Shown in pieces: positions 42,836-51,818 of a stretch of DNA of 64,000 nt. Position 1 is the stretch's first letter. The number at the start of each line of letters is the position of its first letter. Under the pieces are notes generated by a model. The model was not told where the DNA came from. It searched no databases and saw only the letters and a program-made list of their open reading frames with translations. The translations under genes and the position numbers were made by a program. The stretch spans positions 1 to 64,000 of the forward strand of contig JAMPIE010000012.1 of assembly GCA_023663135.1 (NCBI GenBank), given 5' to 3'. Origin of the DNA: Alloprevotella sp. (GTDB taxonomy: Bacteria; Bacteroidota; Bacteroidia; Bacteroidales; Muribaculaceae).

Positions 42836-45361
42836 ATGACAGTAAGACTGTTGGCATCTGCTGCCCTGCTCTCTGCGCTCTCTTTCCTTCCTCTGGCTGC
42901 TCAGGTGATGCCCGATTCAATCCAAGACCCCTCCTTTCATGAGGAGCTCCTCTTTGACCAAAGCATGCTTGACGAGGAGGAGGGCAACACACAGACTATC
43001 GGAGCACTCGTTGGCGCAAGCGACAACGTGTATTATTCGGCTGCCTCTTATGACTTTTCAGCGATGAGGTTTCGCCTCAGGGGATATGACTCCCAGTATA
43101 CCGACATTTATATCAACGGGATGTTGATGAACGACCTGGCGCGTGGTCGCTTCAACTACTCATCCATGGGAGGACTTAACCGTGCCTTCCGTAATCGCAC
43201 CAACACCATAGGCCTCGACGGAGCCTCATATGGATTTGGCGATATAGGCGGCTCGGCCAACATCTCTACCATCACCTCAGGATATGCTCCGGGTTTTAAC
43301 GGCTCCGTGGCCTACACTAACGCCAACTACATGCTCCGCGCCATGGCAATGTACTCCACCGGCATCAACGATAAAGGATGGGGCTTGACCATTGCCGGCA
43401 TAGGCCGATGGGCCGACGAAGGCATCATCCCCGGCACCTTCTACAACTCCGGAGGCCTCTTCCTCTCGCTCGAGAAAGAGCTCTCGGCCACCAATGCCCT
43501 CAACTTCACCGCCTGGGGCGCCCCGACGCAGCGCGCCACCAACTCGGCCACCTATCAAGAAGCCTATGAGCTGGCCGACGACTACCTCTACAACCCCAAC
43601 TGGGGATGGCAAGACGGCAAGAAACGCAGCTCCAAGATAGTGGAGACCTTTGATCCCACCATGATGCTCAACTGGCTATACAAGAGCCTCGACGGTCGGA
43701 CTTCGGTCAACACCGCCGCCATGATACGCTGGGTCAACTACTCCACCTCGGCCCTCAACTGGTATAACGCCGCCGACCCACGCCCCGACTATTACCGCTA
43801 CCTCCCGTCATATTATAAAGACGACCCTGAGGCCTTTGATCTCTACACTCGTCTGTGGCGCACCGACGAGAGCTTCCGCCAGATTGACTGGAACGCCATG
43901 TATCAGGCCAACTACCTCAACTCGGCAGCTTCGCAGGGGCTTCCCGAAGCCGACCGCAAAGGCTCGACCTATATCCTCGAAAATCGTCACTCCAATCAGT
44001 TTAACGCCGCTCTATCCACCCTCATAAACCATCGCCTCAACAGCACGATGACCCTCCAGGGAGGTGCTTCTGTCAACTTTACCAACGCCCATTATTTCAA
44101 GACTATACGCGACCTGCTTGGGGGCGACTTCTGGCTCGACATCGACCAATTCTCAGAGCGCGACTACCCCGACAACCCCTCCTTGCCCCAAAACAACCTC
44201 AACGACCCAAACCGCCGAGTGGGTAAGGGCGACACCTTTGGATATGACTACAACATTCGCGCCATCCAAGCTCGCGCATGGCTCCAAAACATGATAACAC
44301 TCCCTCACTGGGACCTCAATTATGGCCTTGAGATGAGCTACACACAGTTTCAGCGCGATGGACATATGCGCAATGGTCGCGCCCCTCTCAACTCATATGG
44401 CAAGGGCGATACCCACCGCTTTGACAACGCCGGCATCAAGGCCGGAGCAACATATAAGCTCGATGGCCGTAACTACTTCCAGGCCCATGCCTCTTATGAG
44501 AGCCGCGCCCCGCTATTTGAATACTCCTACATCTCGCCTCGCATCAAAGACGACGTAATCGACGGCCTCCAGAGCGAGCGTGTATTCTCGGCCGACCTTT
44601 CTTACACCTGGCTCTATCGCCGTTTCCGTGGATCTATCACAGGATTTTATACCGAGATGCGCGACCAGACCGAGCGCACCTCATTCTATGACGACCAATA
44701 CTCGACCTTCATGAATTATGTGCTCCGCGGCGTAAACACTTGCTACAAAGGCATAGAGCTTGGAGCTGCCTTTAAGATTACCCCTTCCATCACTGCCTCC
44801 GTGGCCGGCACCATTGCCTCTTATCGCTACAAAAACCGCCCCACCGGAGTGCGCTCCTACGAAAACGGCATGATGCCCGACACAGCAACGACCGTCTACC
44901 TCAAAAACTATCACATAGGAGGCACACCCCAGACGGCTGTTAACGTGGGCCTTGACTGGGCCGCTCCCCACTCATGGTTTTTCGGCATTAACGCCTCATA
45001 TATGGCCGATGCTTATGTGAACCTCACCCCGGTGCGCCACGAGTCGCTTTCCAATCTTTGGACCCTCTACCCCGACGAGGCCACCCTCGCCGAGAAGATT
45101 GACGAGATCACCGCTCAGGAGAAGCTCAACGACGCCTTTACCCTCAATGCCTCCATCGGCAAGATAATCAACATCAACAGGCAAGTGTCGCTCAATGTCA
45201 ACCTCAACGTTGACAACATCCTTAACAAACGCAATATCATGACCTATGGATACCAGCAGGGACGATTTGACTATACCAACTACGACTCCTCAAAGTATCC
45301 CAACAAATATTACTACACCCAAGGCATCAAGGTGTTCCTCAACGTGGGTGTCCGTTTCTAA
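42836..45361 (+). CDS. TonB-dependent outer-membrane receptor
   Basis: 841 residues. After the signal peptide a short plug region shows FRLRGYDSQYTDIYINGMLMND and YGFGDIGGSANIST, the TonB plug core, without the N-terminal CarboxypepD/SusC-type domain. The remaining part is a 22-strand-type barrel with aromatic girdles, ending in NVGVRF, the C-terminal Phe typical of outer-membrane proteins. There is no SusD partner; instead two DUF5689 lipoprotein genes follow at 27 and about 20 bases. The ligand is unknown. Confidence 0.9.
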   Translation: MTVRLLASAALLSALSFLPLAAQVMPDSIQDPSFHEELLFDQSMLDEEEGNTQTIGALVGASDNVYYSAASYDFSAMRFRLRGYDSQYTDIYINGMLMNDLARGRFNYSSMGGLNRAFRNRTNTIGLDGASYGFGDIGGSANISTITSGYAPGFNGSVAYTNANYMLRAMAMYSTGINDKGWGLTIAGIGRWADEGIIPGTFYNSGGLFLSLEKELSATNALNFTAWGAPTQRATNSATYQEAYELADDYLYNPNWGWQDGKKRSSKIVETFDPTMMLNWLYKSLDGRTSVNTAAMIRWVNYSTSALNWYNAADPRPDYYRYLPSYYKDDPEAFDLYTRLWRTDESFRQIDWNAMYQANYLNSAASQGLPEADRKGSTYILENRHSNQFNAALSTLINHRLNSTMTLQGGASVNFTNAHYFKTIRDLLGGDFWLDIDQFSERDYPDNPSLPQNNLNDPNRRVGKGDTFGYDYNIRAIQARAWLQNMITLPHWDLNYGLEMSYTQFQRDGHMRNGRAPLNSYGKGDTHRFDNAGIKAGATYKLDGRNYFQAHASYESRAPLFEYSYISPRIKDDVIDGLQSERVFSADLSYTWLYRRFRGSITGFYTEMRDQTERTSFYDDQYSTFMNYVLRGVNTCYKGIELGAAFKITPSITASVAGTIASYRYKNRPTGVRSYENGMMPDTATTVYLKNYHIGGTPQTAVNVGLDWAAPHSWFFGINASYMADAYVNLTPVRHESLSNLWTLYPDEATLAEKIDEITAQEKLNDAFTLNASIGKIININRQVSLNVNLNVDNILNKRNIMTYGYQQGRFDYTNYDSSKYPNKYYYTQGIKVFLNVGVRF

Positions 45362-45388
45362 TCCCTCTCACCTTAATTTATCACAGAT

Positions 45389-46717
45389 ATGAAGCTCATA
45401 CATATAGCGGCATCGGCCCTGGTTGCCCTGGCCTCTCTTGTCATGCTCCCCTCATGTGACGAAGAGCTCGACCGCCCGCCATTGGACATCCCTCACACAA
45501 CCACTGAGGCCAACACCACAATCCTCGACCTCAAGACCCGTTACTGGCAGAGCGACCGCAACTTTGCCGTGGAGATCACCCCGACCGTTGCCGGCGGACG
45601 CGTCATCATCGGCGGCCGTGTCATTGCCTCCGACTCTACCGGAAACATCTACAAGACGGTCTATCTCCAAGACAAGACATCGGCTGTGGCCATTGCCGTG
45701 GACACCACCAAGCTCTACCTCCGTTACAAAGAGGGCGAAGAGATGTATATCGACGTTACCGGTCTCTATGCAGGCAAGTATAACGGCCTCTTCCAGATAG
45801 GCGAGCGCCAGGCCTATGGCACCGGTTACGAGACCTCGCAGATGGCCGGCTCTACATTCTATAATCGCTCATCACTCAACGGCCTCCCTAAGCCCCAGGA
45901 GCTCGACACCATTGTCACCACAATGGCTCGCATCAAAGAATGGGGGCGCAATCAAGACTCCATAGCCCGCTACGTCGGGCAGCTCATCCGCCTCGACGGA
46001 GTGGCCTTTGAAGGTGGAGGAGAGCTCACATGGAGCGACTTCGGCGCCAACTCCAACCGCACCCTCATCGACGGTCGCGGCAACTCGCTTACCGTCCGCA
46101 ACAGCGCATATGCCACCTTCTCGCAGATGACCATGCCCGCCGGCACCGGCTCCGTCGTGGCCATCCTCAGCTACTACGGCACCGACTGGCAGCTGCTCAT
46201 GCGCTCCCAGACCGGCGCCTTTGGCTTCTCAGGCGACCCCGCTGACATCCCCGGCGCCAAGCCCGCCCGATATCGCCTCTCTTCATCCAAGCCCGCCCCC
46301 GGCACTCGCTTCATTATGGTGGCCGACGGCAACAAGGTGGTCATCCCCATAGCTGCCTCCTATACCTATGGCTATCTCTATGTTGAAGACCCTCTGGCCT
46401 CCGACAGCGACATCATCACTGCCCGTGAGACCTCAGAGATGACCTTCCTTGCGGGAGAAAGCGACGCCACCCGAGCCATCACCGACTCTTATGGCCGCTA
46501 TCTGGCCATGGACGACGTGGAGAGTCACCGCTCTTTCCAGCTCTACGCCGCTCCCCAGGCCGGATGTTACTGGACAGTGACCCCTGCTGAAAAAGGGTGG
46601 ACACTGACCAACACCCTCCGCGGCATGACCATTCGATGGGCCTCCAATTACAGCAACTACGCCCCGTCGACCGATGCCTCCCAGCCTCTTCCCGTGATAT
46701 ATGTACGCGTCGACTAA
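45389..46717 (+). CDS. DUF5689 lipoprotein
   Basis: 442 residues, lipobox Cys23 (LVMLPSC). The N-terminal half is DUF5689: TTILDLKTRYWQ, GGRVIIGGRVIASDSTGNIYKTVYLQD and YLRYKEGEEMYIDVTGLYAGKYNG; the pattern suggests an OB-fold-like barrel. A C-terminal region of about 200 residues is beta-rich and unrecognised. As the second gene of the receptor operon it is probably a surface-exposed ligand-binding partner. That role is inference. Confidence 0.85.
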   Translation: MKLIHIAASALVALASLVMLPSCDEELDRPPLDIPHTTTEANTTILDLKTRYWQSDRNFAVEITPTVAGGRVIIGGRVIASDSTGNIYKTVYLQDKTSAVAIAVDTTKLYLRYKEGEEMYIDVTGLYAGKYNGLFQIGERQAYGTGYETSQMAGSTFYNRSSLNGLPKPQELDTIVTTMARIKEWGRNQDSIARYVGQLIRLDGVAFEGGGELTWSDFGANSNRTLIDGRGNSLTVRNSAYATFSQMTMPAGTGSVVAILSYYGTDWQLLMRSQTGAFGFSGDPADIPGAKPARYRLSSSKPAPGTRFIMVADGNKVVIPIAASYTYGYLYVEDPLASDSDIITARETSEMTFLAGESDATRAITDSYGRYLAMDDVESHRSFQLYAAPQAGCYWTVTPAEKGWTLTNTLRGMTIRWASNYSNYAPSTDASQPLPVIYVRVD

Positions 46718-46736
46718 CCCCTCTACTTCCACAAGA

Positions 46737-49364
46737 ATGAAAAAGATATTCAGATATGCAATAGCCGCCCTTACGCTCCTCCCCGTGGGACTATGGACGG
46801 CAAGCTGCCAAGACGACGTGGACTCCCCGGCGATGGTCACCCCCGAGTCGCCCTTGGCTCCCAATACCACCATAGCCGAGCTCAAGGAGGCCTATTGGAA
46901 CGATGCCGCCAATTATATTGACACCGTCGCACTCAACGGTGCCGGTGAACACATCATAATCTCGGGCCGAGTGACAAGCTCCGACGAGGCCGGCAACATC
47001 TACAAGAGCCTCGTGATACAGGATGCCACCGGAGCCTTGGCCATGAGCATCAACGCCAACAGCCTCTTCAACCGCTACCGCATAGGCCAGGAGGTAGTTG
47101 TGGATGTCACCGACATGTATATAGGCAAATATTCGTCGCTCCAGCAGCTCGGTTTCCCCGACTATTCATCCTCCTATGGCTGGCAGGCCACCTTCATGCC
47201 CTATGAATTTTTTGAGCAACATGCCTCGCTCAACGGCCTGCCGGAGCCTGAGATGATTGACACCATCAATGTCACCATTCCTTCGCTCTCTAACACCGCC
47301 GAGGGGCTCAGGATGATGCAGAGCCGCCTCATCCGCATCAATAATGTCCACTTTGAAGAGGGCGGCCAGGCTAACTTCTGCTCGGCTCACAAGGTGAACA
47401 CTAATCGTACTCTACTCGACGAGAATGGCAACTCCATCATAGTCCGCACCTCGGGATATGCTCGCTTCTGGAGCTCCCCCCTACCCGTGGGAAACTTTGA
47501 CATCGTGGGCATCTTATCCTACAATGGGTCAGGCTCGTCGGCAAGTTGGCAGCTCCTGCTCCGTTCCCTCGATGATGTGCTCAACGTGGGTAATCCTACC
47601 CTCCCCATCGGTACTGAAACCAACCCCTACACCGTAGAGCAGGCCGTAGGGATGGAGGCCGCCGGGAATGCCGGCTTTGGATGGGTCCAGGGCTACATCG
47701 TGGGCGCCCTCCGCGCCGGTGTCTCCGCCGTCACCTCCGTCGACGATATACAGTGGGAGGCTCCCTTTGAGATGAACAACACGCTCGTGATAGGTCAATC
47801 ACCCTCAAGCCACGCCTTGACCGAGGCTCTGGTGGTCCGCCTTCCCCAAGGCTCGGCCTTCCGTGCGGTGGGCAATCTGCGCGACAATCCCTCCAACTTA
47901 GGCCACAAGATCATGGTCTATGGCAACTTCACCCGCGATCTCGGCACCTTTGGCATAACCGGAAACAAAGGCACCGCCGCCGAATTTTCAATCGAAGGGA
48001 TAGAGACCCCCGGCAGCGGCATTCCTCAAGGCGATGGCACCGAGGCCAAGCCCTTCAACCCGGCTCAAGTGTGCGGGCTCAACCCCTCATCCACTTCTGC
48101 TGCCGTGAAGAGCGGCGTGTGGGTCAAGGGTTATGTCGTCGGATGGGTCAACACCGACCTGCTTACCTATGCCGACACTGAGAGCTGCATTTTCACTGTC
48201 CCGGCCTCCAAGGCCACCAATCTCCTGCTTGCCGGCTCGCCAGATGTCACCGATTTCAATGAGTGTATCTCGGTCAACCTCCCCACCGGGAGTGGTCGTT
48301 CGGCCCTTAACCTCGTTGACAATCCATCGCTCCTTGGCAAGGCCATCGCCGTGAAAGGTGATGTGATGAAATACGTGGGCATTCCCGGCGTGAAGAATAT
48401 CACCGAATATGACAAGGGCCAAGGTGGAGGCGACACACCCACTCCACCCTCCACAACCGATCCTCTCTCGTCGCTCACCCAAGACTTCTCAGGCCTCACC
48501 GACATCTCGCAGCTTAAGGGATGGACTCTCGCCACCCCCTCGGGCAACAGGCCCTGGTTTATCCAGAGTTACAACTCCAACACCTTTGCAGCTTGCACCG
48601 GATATAATGGAAAGCCGGGCGCGCAAGGCTTTGACTCTTGGCTCATCACCCCGGCCCTTGATGTTGACAAGATGGCTTCCAAGGTAATGAGCTTCACTAC
48701 CTGCGTGGGCTATTCCGGCTCAGGGGTCTTAGAGGTGTATGCCATGACCACTGCCGACCCCACCACTGCCATTCTGACGCGCCTAAATGCATCCATTCCC
48801 AGGCCCACCGGCTCATGGAGTGAATTTATCCCCTCGGGCGCGATAGACCTCAACGCCTTCAAGGGAGTTATATTCATTGGCTTCCGCTATTATGGCGAGG
48901 AGGCCTCGGGCTACACCACCTATCGCATCGACGACCTGAAGATCGGGGAGGGGAGCTCAACCCCATCGACCCCCGACAACCCTGACGCTCCCGGCGACGG
49001 CAGCGGCACCGAGGCCAGCCCTTACACCGTTGCCCAGGCCATCACACTCTATGGTAAGGGTGGTGCCACTGATGTCTACGTCAGCGGCTACATCGTGGGC
49101 TCTGTCGACGGCCAGAGCATCCAGTCGGGTGCCCATTTCTCCACCGAGGCAGCCTCAGCCACTAACATCTTGCTTGCCTCCTCGGCCTCTGAGACCGACA
49201 TTGACAAGTGTATCCCCGTCCAACTCCCCTCAGGCGTGGTGCGCTCGGCTCTCAATCTTGCCGCCAATCCCGCCAACTTAGGCAAGAAGGTGACCCTCAA
49301 GGGCAATATAGAAAAATATTTTGGCGTGGCCGGCCTTAAGTCCACATCAACTTATAAGTTTTGA
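46737..49364 (+). CDS. DUF5689 / DUF6359-repeat lipoprotein with a jelly-roll insert
   Basis: About 875 residues from ATG 46737 (lipobox Cys24, GLWTASC). A DUF5689 domain (about 35-280) similar to that of the previous gene is followed by three DUF6359-type repeats, each opening GTExxPxxxxQ and containing V(Q/K/S)GYIVG and NPxxLGxKxxxxG; the third is the C-terminus. Between repeats two and three lies a choice-of-anchor J-like jelly roll (SLTQDFSGLTD ... FDSWLITPALDVD). It appears to be a modular surface adhesin/ligand binder. Its stop overlaps the TTG start of recF. Confidence 0.82.
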   Translation: MKKIFRYAIAALTLLPVGLWTASCQDDVDSPAMVTPESPLAPNTTIAELKEAYWNDAANYIDTVALNGAGEHIIISGRVTSSDEAGNIYKSLVIQDATGALAMSINANSLFNRYRIGQEVVVDVTDMYIGKYSSLQQLGFPDYSSSYGWQATFMPYEFFEQHASLNGLPEPEMIDTINVTIPSLSNTAEGLRMMQSRLIRINNVHFEEGGQANFCSAHKVNTNRTLLDENGNSIIVRTSGYARFWSSPLPVGNFDIVGILSYNGSGSSASWQLLLRSLDDVLNVGNPTLPIGTETNPYTVEQAVGMEAAGNAGFGWVQGYIVGALRAGVSAVTSVDDIQWEAPFEMNNTLVIGQSPSSHALTEALVVRLPQGSAFRAVGNLRDNPSNLGHKIMVYGNFTRDLGTFGITGNKGTAAEFSIEGIETPGSGIPQGDGTEAKPFNPAQVCGLNPSSTSAAVKSGVWVKGYVVGWVNTDLLTYADTESCIFTVPASKATNLLLAGSPDVTDFNECISVNLPTGSGRSALNLVDNPSLLGKAIAVKGDVMKYVGIPGVKNITEYDKGQGGGDTPTPPSTTDPLSSLTQDFSGLTDISQLKGWTLATPSGNRPWFIQSYNSNTFAACTGYNGKPGAQGFDSWLITPALDVDKMASKVMSFTTCVGYSGSGVLEVYAMTTADPTTAILTRLNASIPRPTGSWSEFIPSGAIDLNAFKGVIFIGFRYYGEEASGYTTYRIDDLKIGEGSSTPSTPDNPDAPGDGSGTEASPYTVAQAITLYGKGGATDVYVSGYIVGSVDGQSIQSGAHFSTEAASATNILLASSASETDIDKCIPVQLPSGVVRSALNLAANPANLGKKVTLKGNIEKYFGVAGLKSTSTYKF

Positions 49365-50473
49365 CCCTCGACTCCCTCTCTCTCGTCAATTTCAAGAACA
49401 TCCCCGAGGCTGCTCTTGACTTCTCGCCCAAGGCCAACTGTTTCTTGGGCGACAACGGCATGGGCAAGAGTAATCTCCTCGACGCCATCTATACCCTGAG
49501 CTTCACCCGAAGCTTCACCGGAGCTCCCGACAGTATGCTCCTCCGCCGCGAGCAAGATTTTTTCACCTTGCGAGGCGAGTATACCCGACATTCTACCCCC
49601 GAGGTGATCACCTTGGGGCTCAAGCGCGGCGGCCGAAAGGTGCTCAAGCGCGGCGGAAAGGAATATGGCCGCTTGACGGCTCATATCGGGCTCTTTCCGG
49701 CGGTGGTGGTGCTACCGAGCGACATCGACCTCATCCGCGGCGCGGCCGAGGAGCGTCGCCGGTGGATGGATATGGTGATATCGCAGGGCGATGCCCGCTA
49801 CCTGGATGCCCTTGTACGTTATTCTGCGGCCCTTGAACAGCGTAACAGGCTCTTGCGCGACGGAGTGGTGGATCATCTCCTTTACGACGCTGTAGAGGCC
49901 TCTATGGAGCTCTCCTCGCGTTATATCCATCAGTGCCGTATAGAGTGGACTGATCGCCTCTCCTCCATCTTTGCACGCCATTACGCATCGATAGCCGGTG
50001 AAGGGGCTGAGGAGCCTGCCTTAGGCTTCCGTGGTTCGCTGTCTGCTTCGCCCGACGGCTCTCTTGCCTCGCTGCTGAGCTCGGCCCGGCGACACGATGA
50101 GATGGTGCGCCACACCTCCGTCGGGCCCCATCGCGATGACCTTGAGATGACCCTCGGCGGAATGCCTGTGAGGCGCACCGGCTCGCAAGGCCAGTGCAAG
50201 ACCTTTACTGTGGCTCTCAGGATGGCCCAATATGAGTTTCTTGCTGAGGCCACCGGACTAAAGCCGCTCCTTCTTCTCGACGATATATTCGATAAACTTG
50301 ATGCCAAGCGAGTGGAGCGCATAATGAATCTTGTGACCGCCTCCGACGCCTTTGGCCAGATTTTCATCACCGACACCAACCGCCGGCATCTCGACGAGAT
50401 AGTGTCGCGCACTGAGGGAGACTATCGCCTCTGGAGCGTCACCAATGGCTCTTTCGACCCTATAACGCAATGA
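49361..50473 (+). CDS. recF: DNA replication/repair protein RecF
   Basis: 370 residues. It starts with TTG at 49361 (overlap TTGA with the previous stop); the start is supported by the homologous N-terminus LDSLSLVNFKNI. Walker A is GDNGMGKSNLLD near 30-41, the signature region GSQGQCKTFTVAL near 270 and Walker B LLLLDDIFDKLD near 300. RecF loads RecA at gaps and is part of the RecFOR pathway. It is coupled to the DUF721 gene (ATGA). Confidence 0.95.
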   Translation: MTLDSLSLVNFKNIPEAALDFSPKANCFLGDNGMGKSNLLDAIYTLSFTRSFTGAPDSMLLRREQDFFTLRGEYTRHSTPEVITLGLKRGGRKVLKRGGKEYGRLTAHIGLFPAVVVLPSDIDLIRGAAEERRRWMDMVISQGDARYLDALVRYSAALEQRNRLLRDGVVDHLLYDAVEASMELSSRYIHQCRIEWTDRLSSIFARHYASIAGEGAEEPALGFRGSLSASPDGSLASLLSSARRHDEMVRHTSVGPHRDDLEMTLGGMPVRRTGSQGQCKTFTVALRMAQYEFLAEATGLKPLLLLDDIFDKLDAKRVERIMNLVTASDAFGQIFITDTNRRHLDEIVSRTEGDYRLWSVTNGSFDPITQ

Positions 50474-50760
50474 AAAGGACAGAAGCTGAGAGCATCCGCG
50501 ACATCATTGATCGCGTGGTGGCCCAGGCAGGGCTTACCGAGACCATGGCGGCCCAGCGCGCTTGCTACCTCTGGCCCGAGGTGATGGGGCCGGGTGTCAA
50601 TCGCTACACCCTCCGGCGCTATGTCGAGGGTTCCACTCTCCATGTCTATATCACATCGGCGCCGCTGCGCAATGAACTCTCGTTCATGCGTCAGGCCATT
50701 GTGCGCAATCTCAATGCAGCCGCCGGCTCCGATGCCCTTACCGACATAATATTCCATTAA
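50470..50760 (+). CDS. DUF721 (DciA-like) protein
   Basis: 96 residues with the DUF721 core: ESIRDIIDRVVAQAGL, YLWPEVMGPGVNRYT and a C-terminal LHVYITSAPLRNELSFMRQAIVRNLN. DciA is the ancestral loader of the replicative helicase in bacteria lacking DnaC. The gene directly behind recF is the usual Bacteroidota arrangement. Confidence 0.88.
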   Translation: MKRTEAESIRDIIDRVVAQAGLTETMAAQRACYLWPEVMGPGVNRYTLRRYVEGSTLHVYITSAPLRNELSFMRQAIVRNLNAAAGSDALTDIIFH

Positions 50761-50766
50761 TCCCCT

Positions 50767-51237
50767 ATGACACCGGGACACTACCTTCATAGCGACAATC
50801 CGCGCGTACCCTGCGCTGACCGTCCTTTCCGCCACTGCTTGAGGATTCAGACTCGCTTCACCGATAGCGATATGCTCGGCCATATCAACAACAACACCTA
50901 TCTCTCTTACTTCGACTTAGGCAAGGCACGATATTTCCGCGATGCTCTCGGCCCCCTCTTTGACTTTGACAACATCACAGTGGCCATAGTCAACATCAAC
51001 GTCGACTTCTACGAGCAGGCCTACTTCACTGACGAGCTTGACGTGTGGACACGCGTAATGGAACTTGGCACCAAGAGCTTGACGCTTGAACAGCGAGTGG
51101 TGTCGGCCACGACGGGAGCTGTCAAGTGTCGCGCCGTGACGGTGATGACGTCGTTTGACCCCTCAACAGCCCGAGCCACCCCCCTCCTCCCCGAGTGGAA
51201 GACGGCCATAGCTATATTTGAGGGCTTAGAGGCGTGA
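50767..51237 (+). CDS. Hot-dog fold acyl-CoA thioesterase
   Basis: 156 residues of the 4-hydroxybenzoyl-CoA thioesterase type: RIQTRFTDSDMLGHINNNTYLSYFDLGKARYF carries the active-site Asp/Asn region, then VAIVNINVDFYEQAYFTDELDVWTRV. It hydrolyses acyl-CoA of unknown chain. It follows the DciA-like gene by six bases and its 3' end overlaps the convergent gene at 51226 by 12 bases. Confidence 0.85.
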   Translation: MTPGHYLHSDNPRVPCADRPFRHCLRIQTRFTDSDMLGHINNNTYLSYFDLGKARYFRDALGPLFDFDNITVAIVNINVDFYEQAYFTDELDVWTRVMELGTKSLTLEQRVVSATTGAVKCRAVTVMTSFDPSTARATPLLPEWKTAIAIFEGLEA

Positions 51238-51768
51238 GAGAAGGTGGAGGGCGGCGAGGAGATCAGTACGCCCTATGTGCCTCTCCTCTATCAGTCGGTC
51301 AACGAGGCTGGTTGTCACCGAGCCCACGGTGGGATGGGAGAATACGCGTGTGAGATAGTCAAAGGTGCGGTTGAAGAGCGTGTCTATCTCGTCGTCGTCG
51401 AGCTGGCAGGTGTCGCGTCCGTCGGTCTCCACCCCTTTGCGGAGGGCAGAGCGGAGGTTGTAGCCCACTGCTGCATGTTGCCCCACCATGTAACGGGCCA
51501 AAATGTTGCCTGAGGCCATGATGAGCGAGGCGCGATAGGCTGAGAGGAGCTGTTGCCAGGCTGCTGAGACGCTCTTGGCCCTCTGTCCGGCCAGGTAATA
51601 TGAGTCATCCATCTCAATCATGTCGGCCGGGGAGGGGGCGTCGAGGTCAACGCTGAGCATAATATCTTCGGCGTTACACACCACGATAGCCACGGCCATG
51701 CCGGCAGCGCCATATGCGCGGTCGGCTTCATCTTTGTAAGATAGTGTTTGAGTTGAAGTGTTGTCCAT
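51226..51768 (-). CDS. Unknown small helical protein
   Basis: About 180 residues from the ATG ending at 51768; a further ATG seven codons upstream lies upstream of the predicted transcription start. The sequence is alpha-helical, rich in Ala and acidic residues, without signal peptide or membrane segment. I do not recognise a family. It is probably cytosolic. Confidence 0.7.
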   Translation of the reverse strand: MDNTSTQTLSYKDEADRAYGAAGMAVAIVVCNAEDIMLSVDLDAPSPADMIEMDDSYYLAGQRAKSVSAAWQQLLSAYRASLIMASGNILARYMVGQHAAVGYNLRSALRKGVETDGRDTCQLDDDEIDTLFNRTFDYLTRVFSHPTVGSVTTSLVDRLIEERHIGRTDLLAALHLLSRL

Positions 51769-51776
51769 ATCGGGCG

Positions 51777-51784
51777 CAAAGTTA
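51777..51784 (-). promoter_or_regulatory. -7 element TAACTTTG abutting the start of the unknown protein
   Basis: A TAnnTTTG match on the minus strand, eight bases before the ATG at 51768; it supports that start. No -33 box. Confidence 0.5.
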
Positions 51785-51818
51785 CGCAAAATTATCTGAA
51801 AAGTGATGGCTCGCCGGG

